A DNA stretch of 64,000 nt. Origin: Ciona savignyi. Its lineage: Eukaryota; Chordata; Ascidiacea; Phlebobranchia; Cionidae. Positions 54,401 through 64,000 of this stretch are shown here, piece by piece. The first letter of the stretch is position 1, and every line of letters starts with the position of its first letter. The position numbers and the translations under genes are program-made. A model generated the notes under the pieces. The model worked only from the letters and a program-made list of their open reading frames with translations. It was not told the origin of the DNA and ran no database searches. The stretch is from contig CH003386.1 of NCBI GenBank assembly GCA_000149265.1, positions 53,573-117,572 of the forward strand, read 5' to 3'.

Positions 54401-55732
54401 TCTCCACAAGGGAATGGTTAAAGAACAACGAATCGTCATCAAATACGTAATACAAGGTATTGGTCTTTCATCACATTATTTTGCAAGTTAAACAACGAAT
54501 GTTTTGACTGCGCGGCCTTAAAATTGTTTCTTTTTTTCCGGTCGGAAGCATATTTTACTAATTATAATTGCACAATCTAGTCACGCCCATGCTACTTTTA
54601 GTTAAAACTCAAACTTCCGGCGATGGTGACTAACATCGAGTTAATGAAATTCGCACAAATACCGTCTGAACTATGTACTTTTGCAATTAGTCACCTGAAA
54701 CGCTCATTCATCTCTTCTGACTTGCGAATTTTCAGACAAATAATATTTTTTTATGGCGAATTTTTGGACAAGTTATATCTCCAGCTGAATTTCAGCTATT
54801 TTATCACTAGAAGCCATCGATAACCGCTCGACAAAAAGATAAATAATACCACCAAAAACTATAAATTATGCGGAAATATGTAAGGTATCTTGGACCAGGT
54901 GTGGGTTAAAATACAACGCGACTTCAAAATGTTAATGTCAACAGGAATTAAAATAAAAAATTAACTTAAAACTTAAACATTTGTTATTTTACCGGTATAA
55001 GTTTCAAACAATGATGGACTGGATGCTTTTTTTGTATTAAATTCGTTAAATGTATCGGTCGCGCTAACCATTCCTCCGTCATCGAAAAAATGTTTTATAT
55101 CGCCCTCTTGTGAGAAATGCACCAAAAATCAAAAATTAAAAGGATACTACGATGATTACCACAACACTTTTGATTTTGAATAATCATAGGTTCTTCTTTC
55201 GCCAAAAATATCTATAACGTTAACAACTGGACTGACCTTGCCCATAAATCTTAGATATATCCTGCCTATATGAAAGAAACGTTTGGCCGATTGGTTAGAT
55301 CAAATGACACATACGCAATATTATTCATAAAGAAACTTAATGTAGACGTTGTCTACGGTTAAAAACCTACCTATGTTCATAATGAAACCAACAAGGTTAT
55401 GCGGTCGAGCCTAAGGTGCGACTTGTAAAAAATCGGATCTAGTTGCTTGTTTCAGTCGGAAGCCCGCTCACAAAAAACGTAGGTTTTACGGTGTTTACGG
55501 CAAAGAATGGAACGTACAGTAAGCCTACTTTGGTAAATATATATATAACGCACTTACTACATTTAAATATATTTAATTTTGTGGTAAATGATAGTTTTTA
55601 ATCAAAACTTAAAAATTAAATATAACGAAAATGTTATGCCAAATAATACTTCGAATCACTTTACCTGCTTTGGACACATAATGCTAAAACCAAAACTTCG
55701 AAACAAAGCAAATTTATTGTTGAAGCCATCAT
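42132..55732 (-). CDS. Gene 1: secreted mosaic protein (propeller, C-type lectin, PAN, trefoil, WSC-like)
   Basis: Sixteen exons, 3,424 coding nt and about 1,141 codons, all adjacent phases agreeing: 55665-55732, 53543-53671, 52085-52351, 51431-51623, 50669-50932, 50376-50481, 49040-49231, 48257-48754, 47401-47590, 46837-46952, 46371-46427, 45569-45871, 45154-45288, 44431-44721, 43737-44045 and 42132-42437. Approximate residues: signal 1-22; propeller 23-342; Cys segment 343-406; lectin 407-572; PAN/apple 573-693; WSC-like 694-794, 840-936, 937-1039 and 1040-1141; trefoil 795-839. No membrane helix is seen, so secretion is inferred. The 3' end is open: the last exon could read to TAA at 42082, or splice at GTTGTT to something not found. 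I know no named protein with this order. Confidence 0.78.
42700..43140 (+). mobile_element. 3' fragment of a non-LTR retrotransposon with (TAAC)n tail
   Basis: In plus orientation the bases encode ARRLRWFGPVAG and, in a second frame, RGRPRKRWRENIRDLCGIPL. The order L-R-W-F-G-x-V then G-R-P-x-x-R-W-x-x-x-I is the C-terminal end of the polyprotein of many LINE families. A frame change between the two pieces and in-frame TGA codons (one where W is expected) show decay. The 3' end is a run of TAAC units at 43115-43140. It lies in the gene 1 intron between WSC-like modules 3 and 4. Confidence 0.85.
43737..44045 (-). CDS. Gene 1 exon 15: WSC-like module 3
   Basis: Phase-1 exon. NWERLTDLGCWVD, EAFEKCKNAVKLFRYTVFAL, NGGRCRSSDTA and GLGGPLALHVYQIRMTG. 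Start (NWERL/RWERI) and end (VYQIRMTG) are close to module 4, and both use weak donors (GTTTTA, GTTGTT), so the two exons are probably a recent duplicate pair. Confidence 0.88.
44431..44721 (-). CDS. Gene 1 exon 14: WSC-like module 2
   Basis: Phase-1 exon with donor GTATGA. LFSLGCWKDPPVG, IEKCLISAIMSGFEVFSLDG, GNCFSSSNA and SDCTSDGLGG. The four-cysteine spacing and G-C-W-K-D start agree with the other modules, while the close (QQVYHTPINHAG) has drifted. Confidence 0.85.
45154..45288 (-). CDS. Gene 1 exon 13: P-type trefoil domain
   Basis: Phase-1 symmetric exon (acceptor CCAGCTATAG, donor GTATAA). GCTTVVVRAQCGADGINEAD, CISKGCCYNNSGLINCFY: C-x-x-V-x-x-x-R-x-x-C-G-x-x-G-I-x-x-x-x-C-x-x-x-G-C-C-Y ... 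C-F-Y, all six cysteines present. It separates WSC-like module 1 from modules 2-4. Confidence 0.92.
45569..45871 (-). CDS. Gene 1 exon 12: WSC-like module 1
   Basis: Phase-1 exon with consensus donor GTAAGT. YNLGCWKDNSSHVIPILEG, AFEKCNTAAKLMGLPVFSLQ, GGLCFGSNE and NGLGGTLSNQVYRIR. This module (G-C-W-K-D ... A-I-P-x-L-E-G ... E-K-C ... F-x-L-Q-x-G-G-x-C ... G-L-G-G-x-x-x-x-Q-V-Y) is frequent in cnidarian and other invertebrate secreted proteins (recalled). It resembles WSC domains but has four cysteines. Function unknown. Confidence 0.88.
46371..47590 (-). CDS. Gene 1 block: PAN/apple-like module (3 exons)
   Basis: Exons 47401-47590, 46837-46952 and 46371-46427 join in phases 2, 1 and 1. The text FYFGEIFTQNASSICQKYCN, GCTAWTYFASG, then NHCYGTNIQTNANFTS and SGRRKVSKG matches the C-x-x-x-C, C-x-A-W-x-Y and C-Y-L/G pattern and the late S-G-x-R of PAN/apple domains, which bind proteins or sugars. 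Exon 46837-46952 has two overlapping open frames; only the phase-2 frame continues the PAN cysteines. The 57-nt exon is a linker. Confidence 0.72.
48257..49231 (-). CDS. Gene 1 block: Cys segment and C-type lectin with Thr-rich insert (2 exons)
   Basis: Exon 49040-49231 (phase 1) encodes a short Cys segment (IPCDHQSVV, GACAALGGRYRSD). Exon 48257-48754 (phase 1 to 1) holds a whole lectin domain: YLFSRHLATHSEAESICSTF, DIWVGAYSDWLGDWLWLDGS and NCNEKKFFVCEY. Between W-L-W-L-D-G and the closing cysteines sits about 35 residues rich in Thr, Ser and Pro (VPTTSSTTDLPLLPETTATT), a mucin-like insert in the long loop region. W-V-G-A and W-L-D-G are kept, but the calcium W-N-D is not obvious. Confidence 0.85.
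49264..49606 (-). repeat. tRNA-derived SINE, copy E, with duplicated tail
   Basis: Full copy at about 49311-49606 with four GGATA units, body and B-box region. It is preceded by a second, short tail piece (49264-49310: 'gatattcctgtttatctccgtaattgggaaaat'), suggesting insertion into the end of an older copy. Intron of gene 1, minus orientation. The bases 49620-49830 hold further decayed SINE text. Confidence 0.85.
50376..55732 (-). CDS. Gene 1 block: signal peptide and YWTD-like beta-propeller (6 exons)
   Basis: Exon 1 (55665-55732, 68 nt) starts MMASTINLL, continues CFEVLVLALCVQS, a clear signal peptide, and ends in phase 2 at donor GTAAAG. Exon 2 (53543-53671) continues in phase with NWTTSDSSTRVLSII. 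Blade-like strands recur: ELLDVDVFGTALYW, VRSLALFRSHIYFVADG, DFKLFGGYLFWMEA, IRNGMLYFAEAYN and VSNDFIIVGLGLDGSVYV. F-G-x-x-L-Y/F-W at blade ends is the LDL-receptor class B style. A full blade count cannot be made by eye. Exon 2 has two open frames; the one given is the one that matches both neighbours. Confidence 0.75.
53672..55664. other. Intron 1 of gene 1, nothing coding recognised
   Basis: A 1,993-bp AT-rich intron between signal peptide exon and second exon. Several short plus-strand open frames occur by chance, with no domain signature, and no SINE is evident. An intronic enhancer is possible but not shown. Confidence 0.5.
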
Positions 55733-58700
55733 TTTACAACTACATAATACAGAAAATCTAATTTCATAATGTGCTTGGCTATTGGACGCAGAAATGGCAG
55801 TGTGTTAAATATAACGTCCATTTAACTTATTCGTTTTTGTATTGCTGTTTCTTAAGCGGCGGTTAGTGAAAGACGGCATTAATATTTCATGGATCCTGTA
55901 AATGGGACACATAATGTATCCCCGATGCTAGGGTTATACATATCATTATCCGAAATATACTGACGCAATTTGGTGTTTAATATGCACTGTCTCGTAGAGT
56001 TACCACAAATGTTTGGATATTATTATTGTAAATAAATGTGCGCTATGTTAATTAAACGACTTCGCGTGAATAGTTATACGGTTTTGATGTCATTTTTGTT
56101 TTAAAATGTACAAAAATGTGAGCAAAATTAAAAAAGAAAAAATACCAAAATATGACATTGGTTTTATATTAAATATGGCATTAGGAAAGATGTTTTGTTT
56201 ATGTATCCGGTCTCTGGTGGGTAATACTGTATCGTTAAACAAAAGTAGTTGAACCGCACCCTGTTATTATGACGTCAGATTTAGCCTTGGTAACGTAATT
56301 TACTTTCGTCATACAAGCTGAAACAATTTTCGCGTTGACCCTAATTTTTCGGTTGTTTAACATTATTATCTAATTCAGAAACAATTTGTCGAATGGGTTC
56401 TTTAAAATAGGGACAGACTTATCTAAAATTCAACACAGAAAGGTAAGCCGGGTCGACTTAATTTAATCACGTGGGCATTTTAAAATCCTTAGAGATTTGA
56501 AAATTGTTCTGATATTATTAAACGGGTTGTCTTTTTTGTAATAAGTCTTATTGTATTGGTTCGGATGCTTGGTACGCGGCTTAGGAAGGAATGATGTCTT
56601 TGATGCCCAACCGTTATTTGCCCAACGATCAGTATTCAATTTCGATACCGCGAATTTCGCTTTGAAATTTGAAGCTTCAATTACCAACTGCAATTTTCCG
56701 CTTCGCTCGCCCCGAATATTTTCTCCAATTTGTCGACCGCCAACTTCCGCATATTCGTTGTAAGAATATTAAAATCTTCCACGATCATCTTTCATCCATA
56801 TGTTCTGAATTAATTAATGATTAATCTAAATTCTAAAGGGGTTTATCCTATATACATGTGTTATCCATGCTTCTCAAATCTTGGTTTGAGTTGATGCGTT
56901 CAGGACTGTTGATTCTCACATTGTTTGACTGCCATTTTCCTTGGTATTTATATGTTGGTCTGTTGTATGGAAGGGTGAGAATAAATAAAAAAAATAAGTT
57001 TACCGTTTTTGAACATAAGGAGTTAAAAAATAGTCTCAGTCATACTTATAGTCTCAAGATATTTTTTTTATGTTTATGTTTTCTGCTCTAATCACCAAAT
57101 CACCATTGTTTTATTACGTTTGTAATTCTTGACAACCGTGATCCTTGCCCGTCGTATTATCCACCCTATCATTTTGTTTCGATCAAATATGATGAAGTGC
57201 CGCCTGCTTTTATGGAAGATAATATTTTTCGCAGACAATGAGCAAAATTTAATGTTTGCCTAACGCAAGTTTGTTCTGTTAAATATAAAAAAAGCAAAAT
57301 ACATTTTAATATTTAAATATAATTTAACTAAAGCGTGGTTGTACAGGAAACTGTATTCGGACGTGCCTTTAGAATAAGATTAGAAAGTTTCTGATGATAT
57401 CCGCACAAGCATAAAGCAATTTGAAGACATGTGGCAACACAAAACAACCGAGTTTTTTCACAAAGCCAACACGTCATTAAAACCGGTCAACTTCCCCACC
57501 AATGTCTATTATTCGAACAGTTACCACTGATTAGTAATTAAGCTCGGGAATTGCTTTGATGACAGCGCACTCTATCATTAATTAAAATTAATGAGTATTT
57601 CTAAACACTCTGCCCGGAGAAAGCGCCCTGACGTCATTTCGATCGTAAACGTGTATCAGGAACGCGATAAAACGCAATTACGAGGTGTAATACGCTATTG
57701 AGGGCGAATTTACAATCGTACTAAAATTACTGTCCAGTCATCTTTAATTCGAATTCCTTCGTTTCCTTAATCCGCTTCAGTTTGACCGACCGATTTAAAA
57801 ATTTGGAAAATATAATTCATCACTCATCAGATTAATGTCCTCACGTGACCTTATTATGTCATTCCACAAGATGCGGATCGGTGGGCACGGATGACGACAC
57901 ATGTGACGCCACGGCTGGTTGATTACTTAGTAACCATGTATCCTATAACGCAGGAAGTTATAATTGACTATGTACAATATTTTGATTAATTATAGTAAAA
58001 TTCGAAGTTACACCGAACACTGTAGCCTGTCAACAGCGTCGCTAACTGCAAATTTACAAAAATCAAGCTAATAAACATAAATATACAAATTTATCGTTTT
58101 ATGAGAGTATCGTGGGTTATCACCTGACGGCAGTTTTTTTTCTATAGGTACAATACACGATTTTAAAAATATCCACTAAAATTAACAATTCCATGCGATT
58201 CTGGTACCACAGAGAAACAATCGTGGGATTTATAACGGCAATGATGAAGCCGTTAAGAAACTAGATTTCTCTTCTGAGGGTCTTCTTACGGAAATTTCTT
58301 AGGTTATTGAAAGAGCTAAAGTAATACCACACATTATGACATTAAAATCCAAGATTGGACATCAAAGAAAATCTGGTTTGCATTAAAAGATGCTTTCTAC
58401 CATGTGATTCAATTTGTCGAAGATAAAAGTAATCTATGGCAGTTCGGCATCAAAGAGCTGTGTGTACATCGGCGTGTCAATGAGCGTTAGATCAGCCATA
58501 CTGGACTGATGATATACAGGCAACAGATTTTAAGGCTTTACATACAAAGTTTTTGCCTTTGAAACCGATGCTTTGATGGCTTAGTCCGTTTAATGAAATG
58601 AAGTTGTCGAAACTAAACGAACGTTTGAAATTATGTCGCTCAAAAGTATTTTTTCAAGAATCTGATAATGCAGTATAAAAGGAGAAATAATCATTTCTCT

Positions 58701-59015
58701 ATTGAAACATGAAACGGCCTATGTTGAATTAGTTATTTTTCAATCTTTCCAAGCCGCGTTTGTTTTCATAATCACGTTACCCTCCGAGCATACTACATGG
58801 AAACTGATTTAAAGCGCAGCCGTAACATTTAAACAATGTATTTAATAAGCCACCCACCGAGCTTGGTTTTAATTGGTCGGTTTAGACGCATTAGTGACAT
58901 CATAATAAGTGATTATGACGCAACAGCGGCACGATGGTAAAGACCACATTATAGTTCTGCGGATAAATTTCGTAAGATTTAGAATAATTTCCCAACACAT
59001 GGTGCATTTGTTTGA
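55733..59015. promoter_or_regulatory. Intergenic region between gene 1 start and Msx 3' end
   Basis: No supported gene in 3.3 kb. A CCAAT box on the minus strand (plus ATTGG at 55781-55785) lies about 50 bp upstream of the gene 1 start codon, and a perfect palindromic CRE (TGACGTCA) lies at 57629-57636. The promoter of gene 1 must lie at the left part of this region; no clear TATA box could be fixed. Confidence 0.35.
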
Positions 59016-59021
59016 TTTATT
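59016..59021 (-). terminator. Polyadenylation signal AATAAA of the Msx gene
   Basis: TTTATT on the plus strand is AATAAA on the minus strand, 152 nt beyond the Msx stop codon. Confidence 0.6.
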
Positions 59022-59172
59022 TTTGGTGCAAAATAATAAAAAATAACTCACAAAACAACGTTATGCAAAATCCACGCGAACATATTAGTTAGTTTTTTCG
59101 GCAGTGAAGAAAGTTGCCGGACAGCGCGGAAATGACCAGCAATATATAAATACACAACAAACAAAATGGGAA

Positions 59173-61483
59173 CTATCTGCTATCGGTCGGGTAGTAGGAT
59201 ATGGTGGCTTGCCTCGGCCCGCGGGGTTGAGTAAAATTCGAAAACGCCGAAAAATGCGAAGCTGGTAGGGACCTTGCGATGGACGCCGACTGACCCAATC
59301 GCATTTGGGTGTCGGAGGAAATCCCCACGAAACCGGGGTAAACGTTGTGCTGCTTGGAACTCGGTTGCATCATGTCGCCATATGCTGCGGCGGCTGCAGC
59401 CAATTTCACTTTCTCAAATTCAGCTTCGTGAAGACGCTTCGCTTTGGCTCTTCGGTTTTGAAACCAGATTTTAACCTGAAAAGTGAAGTGCGAAAGTTAG
59501 AAACCGCCCGTCCGTTATGATTTTTGCGTGGAAAATACATATTTAAATCTTCAAAAGTGCTAATCATTAAGTTTTAAATATATGCCTTAAAGATAGGCCG
59601 GTTGGTTTGTAACGAAACGAAATCTATATTTAAAATCGCATTAAAATAAAAAAGGTCAAAATAAATTATTTTAACTAAACCCGTACAGCTAAAACCATAC
59701 GAACGTAAATTTTTATTTGGTTACCAATATAATTAAACGCGGTCAGAACACTGGCAATTTCACATATTGTCCGTATTTCGTTATTTTTTAGCCAAGAAGC
59801 ATCGATCCAACATTATCAATATTATAGTTTTGGGGAAAACGAGTAAAAATGACACATCGATGTATAACAACCTCTAATTCGAATCTAAGTACGCGTGTAA
59901 TTGAAAATACCTTTACTGTGTGCGTATGTCCCATTTACTCGTGTCTATATGTGGGCTACTAATGATATTTTCAAAAACGGGTCTTTTAACGAAACAGTCG
60001 TATGTATGACCATCGTTACCCATCCACATAGGTCCAAGATTAATGACCAAGGTAACTATTCAGGTAAAGGACTAATAGGAATTAGGAAGAAGTATCCTTC
60101 GATTCTTACCTGAGTTTCAGACAACGATAGAGCGGCGGAGAATTCGGCGCGCTCGGCTATGGAAAGATATTGCTTCTCTTGAAACCGCCGTTCGAGTGAT
60201 AACAATTGATCTGTGCTGAAGGGTGTTCGTGGTTTGCGATTCGGCTTGTGTTTTCGAAGAGTACATTTCGACAAACCTGAGATTGACATTAGATAATTTA
60301 GATTAGTTAGATTTTTTGCTGTTAAGAATAAAACAGTTCCATACATTCATTGAGTTTCCTTTTCGACAAACTGCTTATCATGATAGTAATTTTATAATTT
60401 CAAATTATGTCTGATTAAAACAGCACTCAGAAAAAGTACGTCTAGTTCACTCTACTTACGAAATGCGTTCGGCGAGGTGTGCATTACGTCATTCGATTTC
60501 GGGGAATTCTGCTCAAAATTTAAATCGTCTGTATCCGTTACGTCAGACCTCGTCGGTGACGCATCCTTTGATGGAGTAGCTGGATAGTCGATGTTGTGTT
60601 TCGGGGGCGATTGGGACTTTCCCCATAGATAAAACGGATCCACATTCGGGGTGTAACTCGCGAAGTAACTCGCAAAATAAGGCTTCACTTTTTGTTGAGA
60701 TAGATCGCACGGGGTCGTGGTGTTGGAAACTTTGCGTTCGGGCTTTGAAAGCAGGAACTCAATACTGAAAAAAGTAATAATTTACATAAAATGAAATATA
60801 CAGAACACGATAAACTTGCGCTTTATAATTAAATGAAATCATATAGTGTTTTGTCATCGTAGACATATGTTTTATTGCTGACTTGACAATCTTCGTTTTC
60901 CTATTTTATATATATATAAATATACTAATCTATAAATATATTCAAAGCCGGAATTAACTTTAATAGTTTTCCTCTATAACCAGGAAACATTCAGCAGTTT
61001 TTTAACTCCAAAAACTACTATTACATCTGAAATTTAGTGAAGGTGATCTTCAGTTATCTTTGTAGTTGTTTGCCTTTAAAATAACAGGCTGTTTAAACTA
61101 CATTATTTTTTCTTACCTAAAATTCAATTTCTCCTTTTTAGGACTTTTCTCTTTCTTGGCAGGAGTAATAGCGTCATTAGGACTTAGGATGGTATCACTG
61201 CCATTATTTTTTATTTTCGGCGATTTTGTAACTGATGACGTCACTAGTGCTTCGGAATCGGACATCGGACCTGCTTCGTTTTCGGTAACTGCGAGGGAGA
61301 AACGTCAAAGTTATTTTCTGCTGTTTCTTTTTATGAATTTAGGCCTACATAAAAAAATAAAACAGTTTTGTAGTTAATCTTTAAGCATATTATAATATTT
61401 AATGGTTTTTATGGCGAAATATTATAAAACAAATAGTTTTTTTTTAAATCCTATATAGAGTTGTTAAGAACCTTACTTGTCAT
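59173..61483 (-). CDS. msx: Msx-class homeobox transcription factor
   Basis: Five coding exons, 61477-61483, 61117-61288, 60460-60764, 60110-60276 and 59173-59475, give 317 residues; all phases agree. Exon 1 holds only ATG ACA A before donor GTAAGG. The eh1 repressor motif FSIEFLLSK (residues 59-67) spans the exon 2/3 join and should recruit Groucho. The homeodomain (174-233) starts [20 protein letters not shown], has [20 protein letters not shown] in helix 2 and [13 protein letters not shown] in helix 3, with the intron after residue 44. P-R-T-P-F and [11 protein letters not shown] are diagnostic of Msx. The C-terminus has an Ala run and ends YYPTDSR. Probably Ciona Msxb (recalled). Start could be the in-frame Met at codon 11. 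Confidence 0.95.
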
Positions 61484-63615
61484 TCTGCTGTTGTTAGTAC
61501 TTTTAATCTCGTTTCTTGTCTATAATACTAAAAGTTTCTTCACAAATCTCTTGGACGACTGGATCGTAAATAAACTTTTCCATCTGAGACGAGAGATTTT
61601 GTAGCAGCTATATTCTCCCGCATCGACGTCGGGATATTTTTTCTCGCCGTACCCGTACATTACCCCCCAATTATTTCGCTTCCTTCAGCCGCCAGCCTGC
61701 CTTCATTAAATCATAATAAAACGATTTTCGATTATAACAATACAGCGAGTTGGTCACGCTCGCATCTCGTCCATTCTACGCTATTATCTCGCTCTGTCTC
61801 GTTTCTCTCTCCAGTCTGTTTGTTTAAAGCTTGTTGCTACACTTAATCTTTGTCACTTTTGTCGGTACCTCCCCTTTCATCCGTCGAATGGTCGACGTTG
61901 CGGGGGATTATAGGCCGGATTACGAGCGTCCCGAGCCCGTCGGAGATCCAGCCGCGCGTCGATCCTTCTTGGCCGCCATTTTAAGATATGCTCTTCAGTC
62001 GTAGACTATAGTTTTGCGGATTAAAATTAAAATCCGATCTACTATTGTCGTCTGCAGCAATAACAACAATTCAACTTTTGTTTAATTAAATTGAACAATG
62101 ATTATAATAAACCATATATCCTTTACCATCCCTTTGGCCTAATAAAGTCGGTTTCATTTTTAAATGGTAAAATAATATACATTAGAGGTCAAATAAAATT
62201 AGTTAACCTAAAACTACACCACTAATAACAATTATTATTTTTAAAATTTTACGCTTAAATTTAAAATGAAAACGTTTATAGCTTAAACAGGGAGTTTACA
62301 AAGTTCATTGCAAACTCAATTAAGACGTGAAAAATTACCTACATATATATGTGTTTTGAAACTATAAACAAAACGCATTTTGATTTATTATATTCAAAGG
62401 TTCTGTAAGTTTTTATTGAAAAAAAAAAGCTTTCTCGGTGTGGGATTTTTTTCAAGAAAATAAATACGTGGTGTGAATTTTATTTGAAGCAAATTAAGTT
62501 GTATTGTATTCAGAATTGTTTTTAAGTTAGTCAAATACAGCACATGTGATTCAGTAGTATTTATTTTTGAAGGTTTTACGAAAAAATTATTTATCAGAAC
62601 ACATTTTTATCGACCGAGAAATTTAAAGTGTCAGGACAATCTGTTGAAAAAGTATTTATACCGCCGCAATTGGTAACATATATACTGTATACCAATACTT
62701 GATGGTTTAATGGGGGTATTTTAGAAGGATTGTGATCTTTGGATGAAAGAATATTTTTCATTCTTTTATTTTCAAGCTAATGGCATTTTAAATGTAACGA
62801 AAAGACACATTTCAGTTTGAAACAGTCTCTTTGTTTAATAAAAACAATGCGAAATTTCAAATATAATTTTACAAAGCGATTTTATTAATTTGTTTACATA
62901 ATTGACATATAGCTAATAAAATGAATAGCCATTATCATTCGTCTGCCTTTTTAAGTAGCTATCATTGACTTACTATGCATGCTAGTCATAAAAATGAAGG
63001 ACTGTCTGTGTCCAGTCGCTGGATTTGTTTATGACGTCATATAGACCCTTGGAGCTCTGAGTTAATTACGTTTTCGGGCGACAGCACGCGACTGCTGGAA
63101 TTATGACATCACAGACCCCAGACGATTGTTAACTTACGACGCCATTGTCAGCGCATCAAACGCGCGATGGTCGATTCATAAAGAGTACGAGGCATTATTA
63201 CGTCACACTTGCTAATGTCTAATAAATATGTTAAAGGCGACAGAGGGTGGTTGGATAAATTTTATTGCCGTGATTAATCGCTAATAACTCCACAACCGGC
63301 ACTTTCAAAAGTCCGTCTTTATATCGAGAGATGCCGTATGATCAAAGTCGAAACGCCGCATTTATTGGGGTTTCAGCATCACACGTGCTATATACGAATT
63401 AATGATTGTTTACATCGCTAGTACACAAGCACATATTCATGGTTATTACAAGTACATTTACTAGAATCACTATTTTAGCTGAACAACACCATGCACAGGT
63501 AAAACCTAAAAAACGCTGATTTTAATTGTAGGAATAATATAATTAGGCTTAGCAGTTCAACTATCATTATAAGTGTAGCAGAGGTCGTCATCGTTTTTGC
63601 CCGTTAAATTTTTTT
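61484..63615. promoter_or_regulatory. Upstream flank of Msx, with GGATTA cluster
   Basis: No gene found. Three GGATTA sites on the plus strand, at 61905-61910, 61917-61922 and 62018-62023, are the core bound by K50 homeodomains such as Otx; the first two are 12 bp apart, one helical turn, about 430 bp from the Msx start. A palindromic CRE TGACGTCA is at 63032-63039. The stretch 61,600-61,980 is less AT-rich than the surroundings. Regulation by Otx is inferred; control of Ciona msxb by a short upstream region is recalled from the literature. Confidence 0.5.
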
Positions 63616-63790
63616 TTGGATAAGATATTAACGTTTATCACCATAAATGGAAAAACGCAAGGGGTGTTATTACACGCGTAATAGTCGAAATACCTAGTGC
63701 CAACCGTCGGGTTACCTAAGCTATTGCAGTGTGATTGCATAATTCAAACATTTCTTCAATTTGGTAGAACCTACAAACAATCCACATCGT
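63616..63790 (-). repeat. tRNA-derived SINE, copy F, partial
   Basis: Tail 'ggataagatattaacgtttatcaccataaatgg', then 'gggttacctaagctattgcagtgtg' and 'tcaatttggtagaacctac', stopping before the tRNA-like head. Upstream of Msx. Confidence 0.75.
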
Positions 63791-64000
63791 AGTGTGTTAA
63801 TGCCCGAAATGTTTTTGCATATTTTATAAGTTTCACTTCTTGCACTCAAAATGCAAACAGTAGACGAAATTTAAGCAACGTATCATATTGCATTCCAAAA
63901 AGAATATTTTGCGTGAAATCAAAAATCAAAGCCTGAAATTGCATTTTGTTTCCCGTCATTTCTACGAAGATTGAGCGCCAATAAATATCCTATTTATCTC

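Noticed and set aside
41397-55732. Single continuous gene from 55732 to the left edge
   Set aside because: Not favoured: the phase-1 end at 42132 meets a stop at the best acceptor near 41487, and a second signal peptide with Kozak context follows. Kept open as an alternative in the findings.
57629-57636. CRE palindrome as a defined enhancer
   Set aside because: An isolated TGACGTCA in 3 kb can occur by chance; noted in the region entry only.
59274-59520. Plus-strand open frames opposite the Msx last exon
   Set aside because: They are shadows of the homeobox exon, which matches Msx in its own frame.
61066-61377. 103-codon plus-strand open frame
   Set aside because: It is the antisense of Msx exon 2 and its flanking introns.
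1-64000. Fibrinogen-like v-Themis gene in reverse orientation
   Set aside because: Looked for the fibrinogen C-terminal W-T-V-I-Q-R-R signature on the plus strand and found none.

Overview
The window looks like tunicate nuclear DNA, most likely Ciona. It is AT-rich, genes are cut into many 60-500 nt exons by short introns, tRNA-derived SINE copies are scattered through the introns, and the right end carries a five-exon Msx homeobox gene. The species was not determined. All three genes I support lie on the minus strand, so they read from high to low coordinates. I found no convincing plus-strand gene, rRNA, tRNA or CRISPR array.

Layout, right to left. 61.5-64.0 kb: upstream flank of Msx, with a cluster of GGATTA sites. 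59.17-61.48 kb: complete Msx-type gene (317 codons; eh1 motif; homeodomain split after residue 44; AATAAA downstream). 55.7-59.0 kb: non-coding. 42.1-55.7 kb: gene 1, at least 16 exons and about 1,140 codons. It encodes a secreted mosaic protein: signal peptide, YWTD-like beta-propeller, C-type lectin with a Thr-rich insert, PAN/apple-like module, then four GCW...GLGG (WSC-like) modules with one P-type trefoil among them. 41.55 kb to the left edge: gene 2, a polycystin-1-like receptor. I traced about 68 exons (about 4,570 codons) before it runs off at base 1. Its order is signal peptide, AbfB-like beta-trefoil, trefoil, C-type lectin, trefoil, C-type lectin, EGF, C-type lectin, Cys-rich region, three LamG-like domains, C-type lectin, WSC, PKD repeats, REJ with a galactose-lectin-like module inserted in it, GAIN/GPS, first membrane helix and PLAT. 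The remaining membrane helices lie beyond the window.

Exons were found by reading the minus strand for GT/AG boundaries, requiring neighbouring exons to agree in phase, and matching domain signatures. Nearly all joins agree in phase. The exceptions are flagged: the start of gene 2, the end of gene 1, one donor near 27.18 kb and the exon beside the 100-N gap. Genes 1 and 2 share trefoil and C-type-lectin modules, so they could be tandem relatives or, less likely, one gene.

Mobile DNA: six well-preserved SINE copies plus decayed ones, a 394-bp hAT-type element with perfect 8-bp target duplications, a 3' fragment of a non-LTR retrotransposon with a (TAAC)n tail, and a 336-bp tandem repeat.
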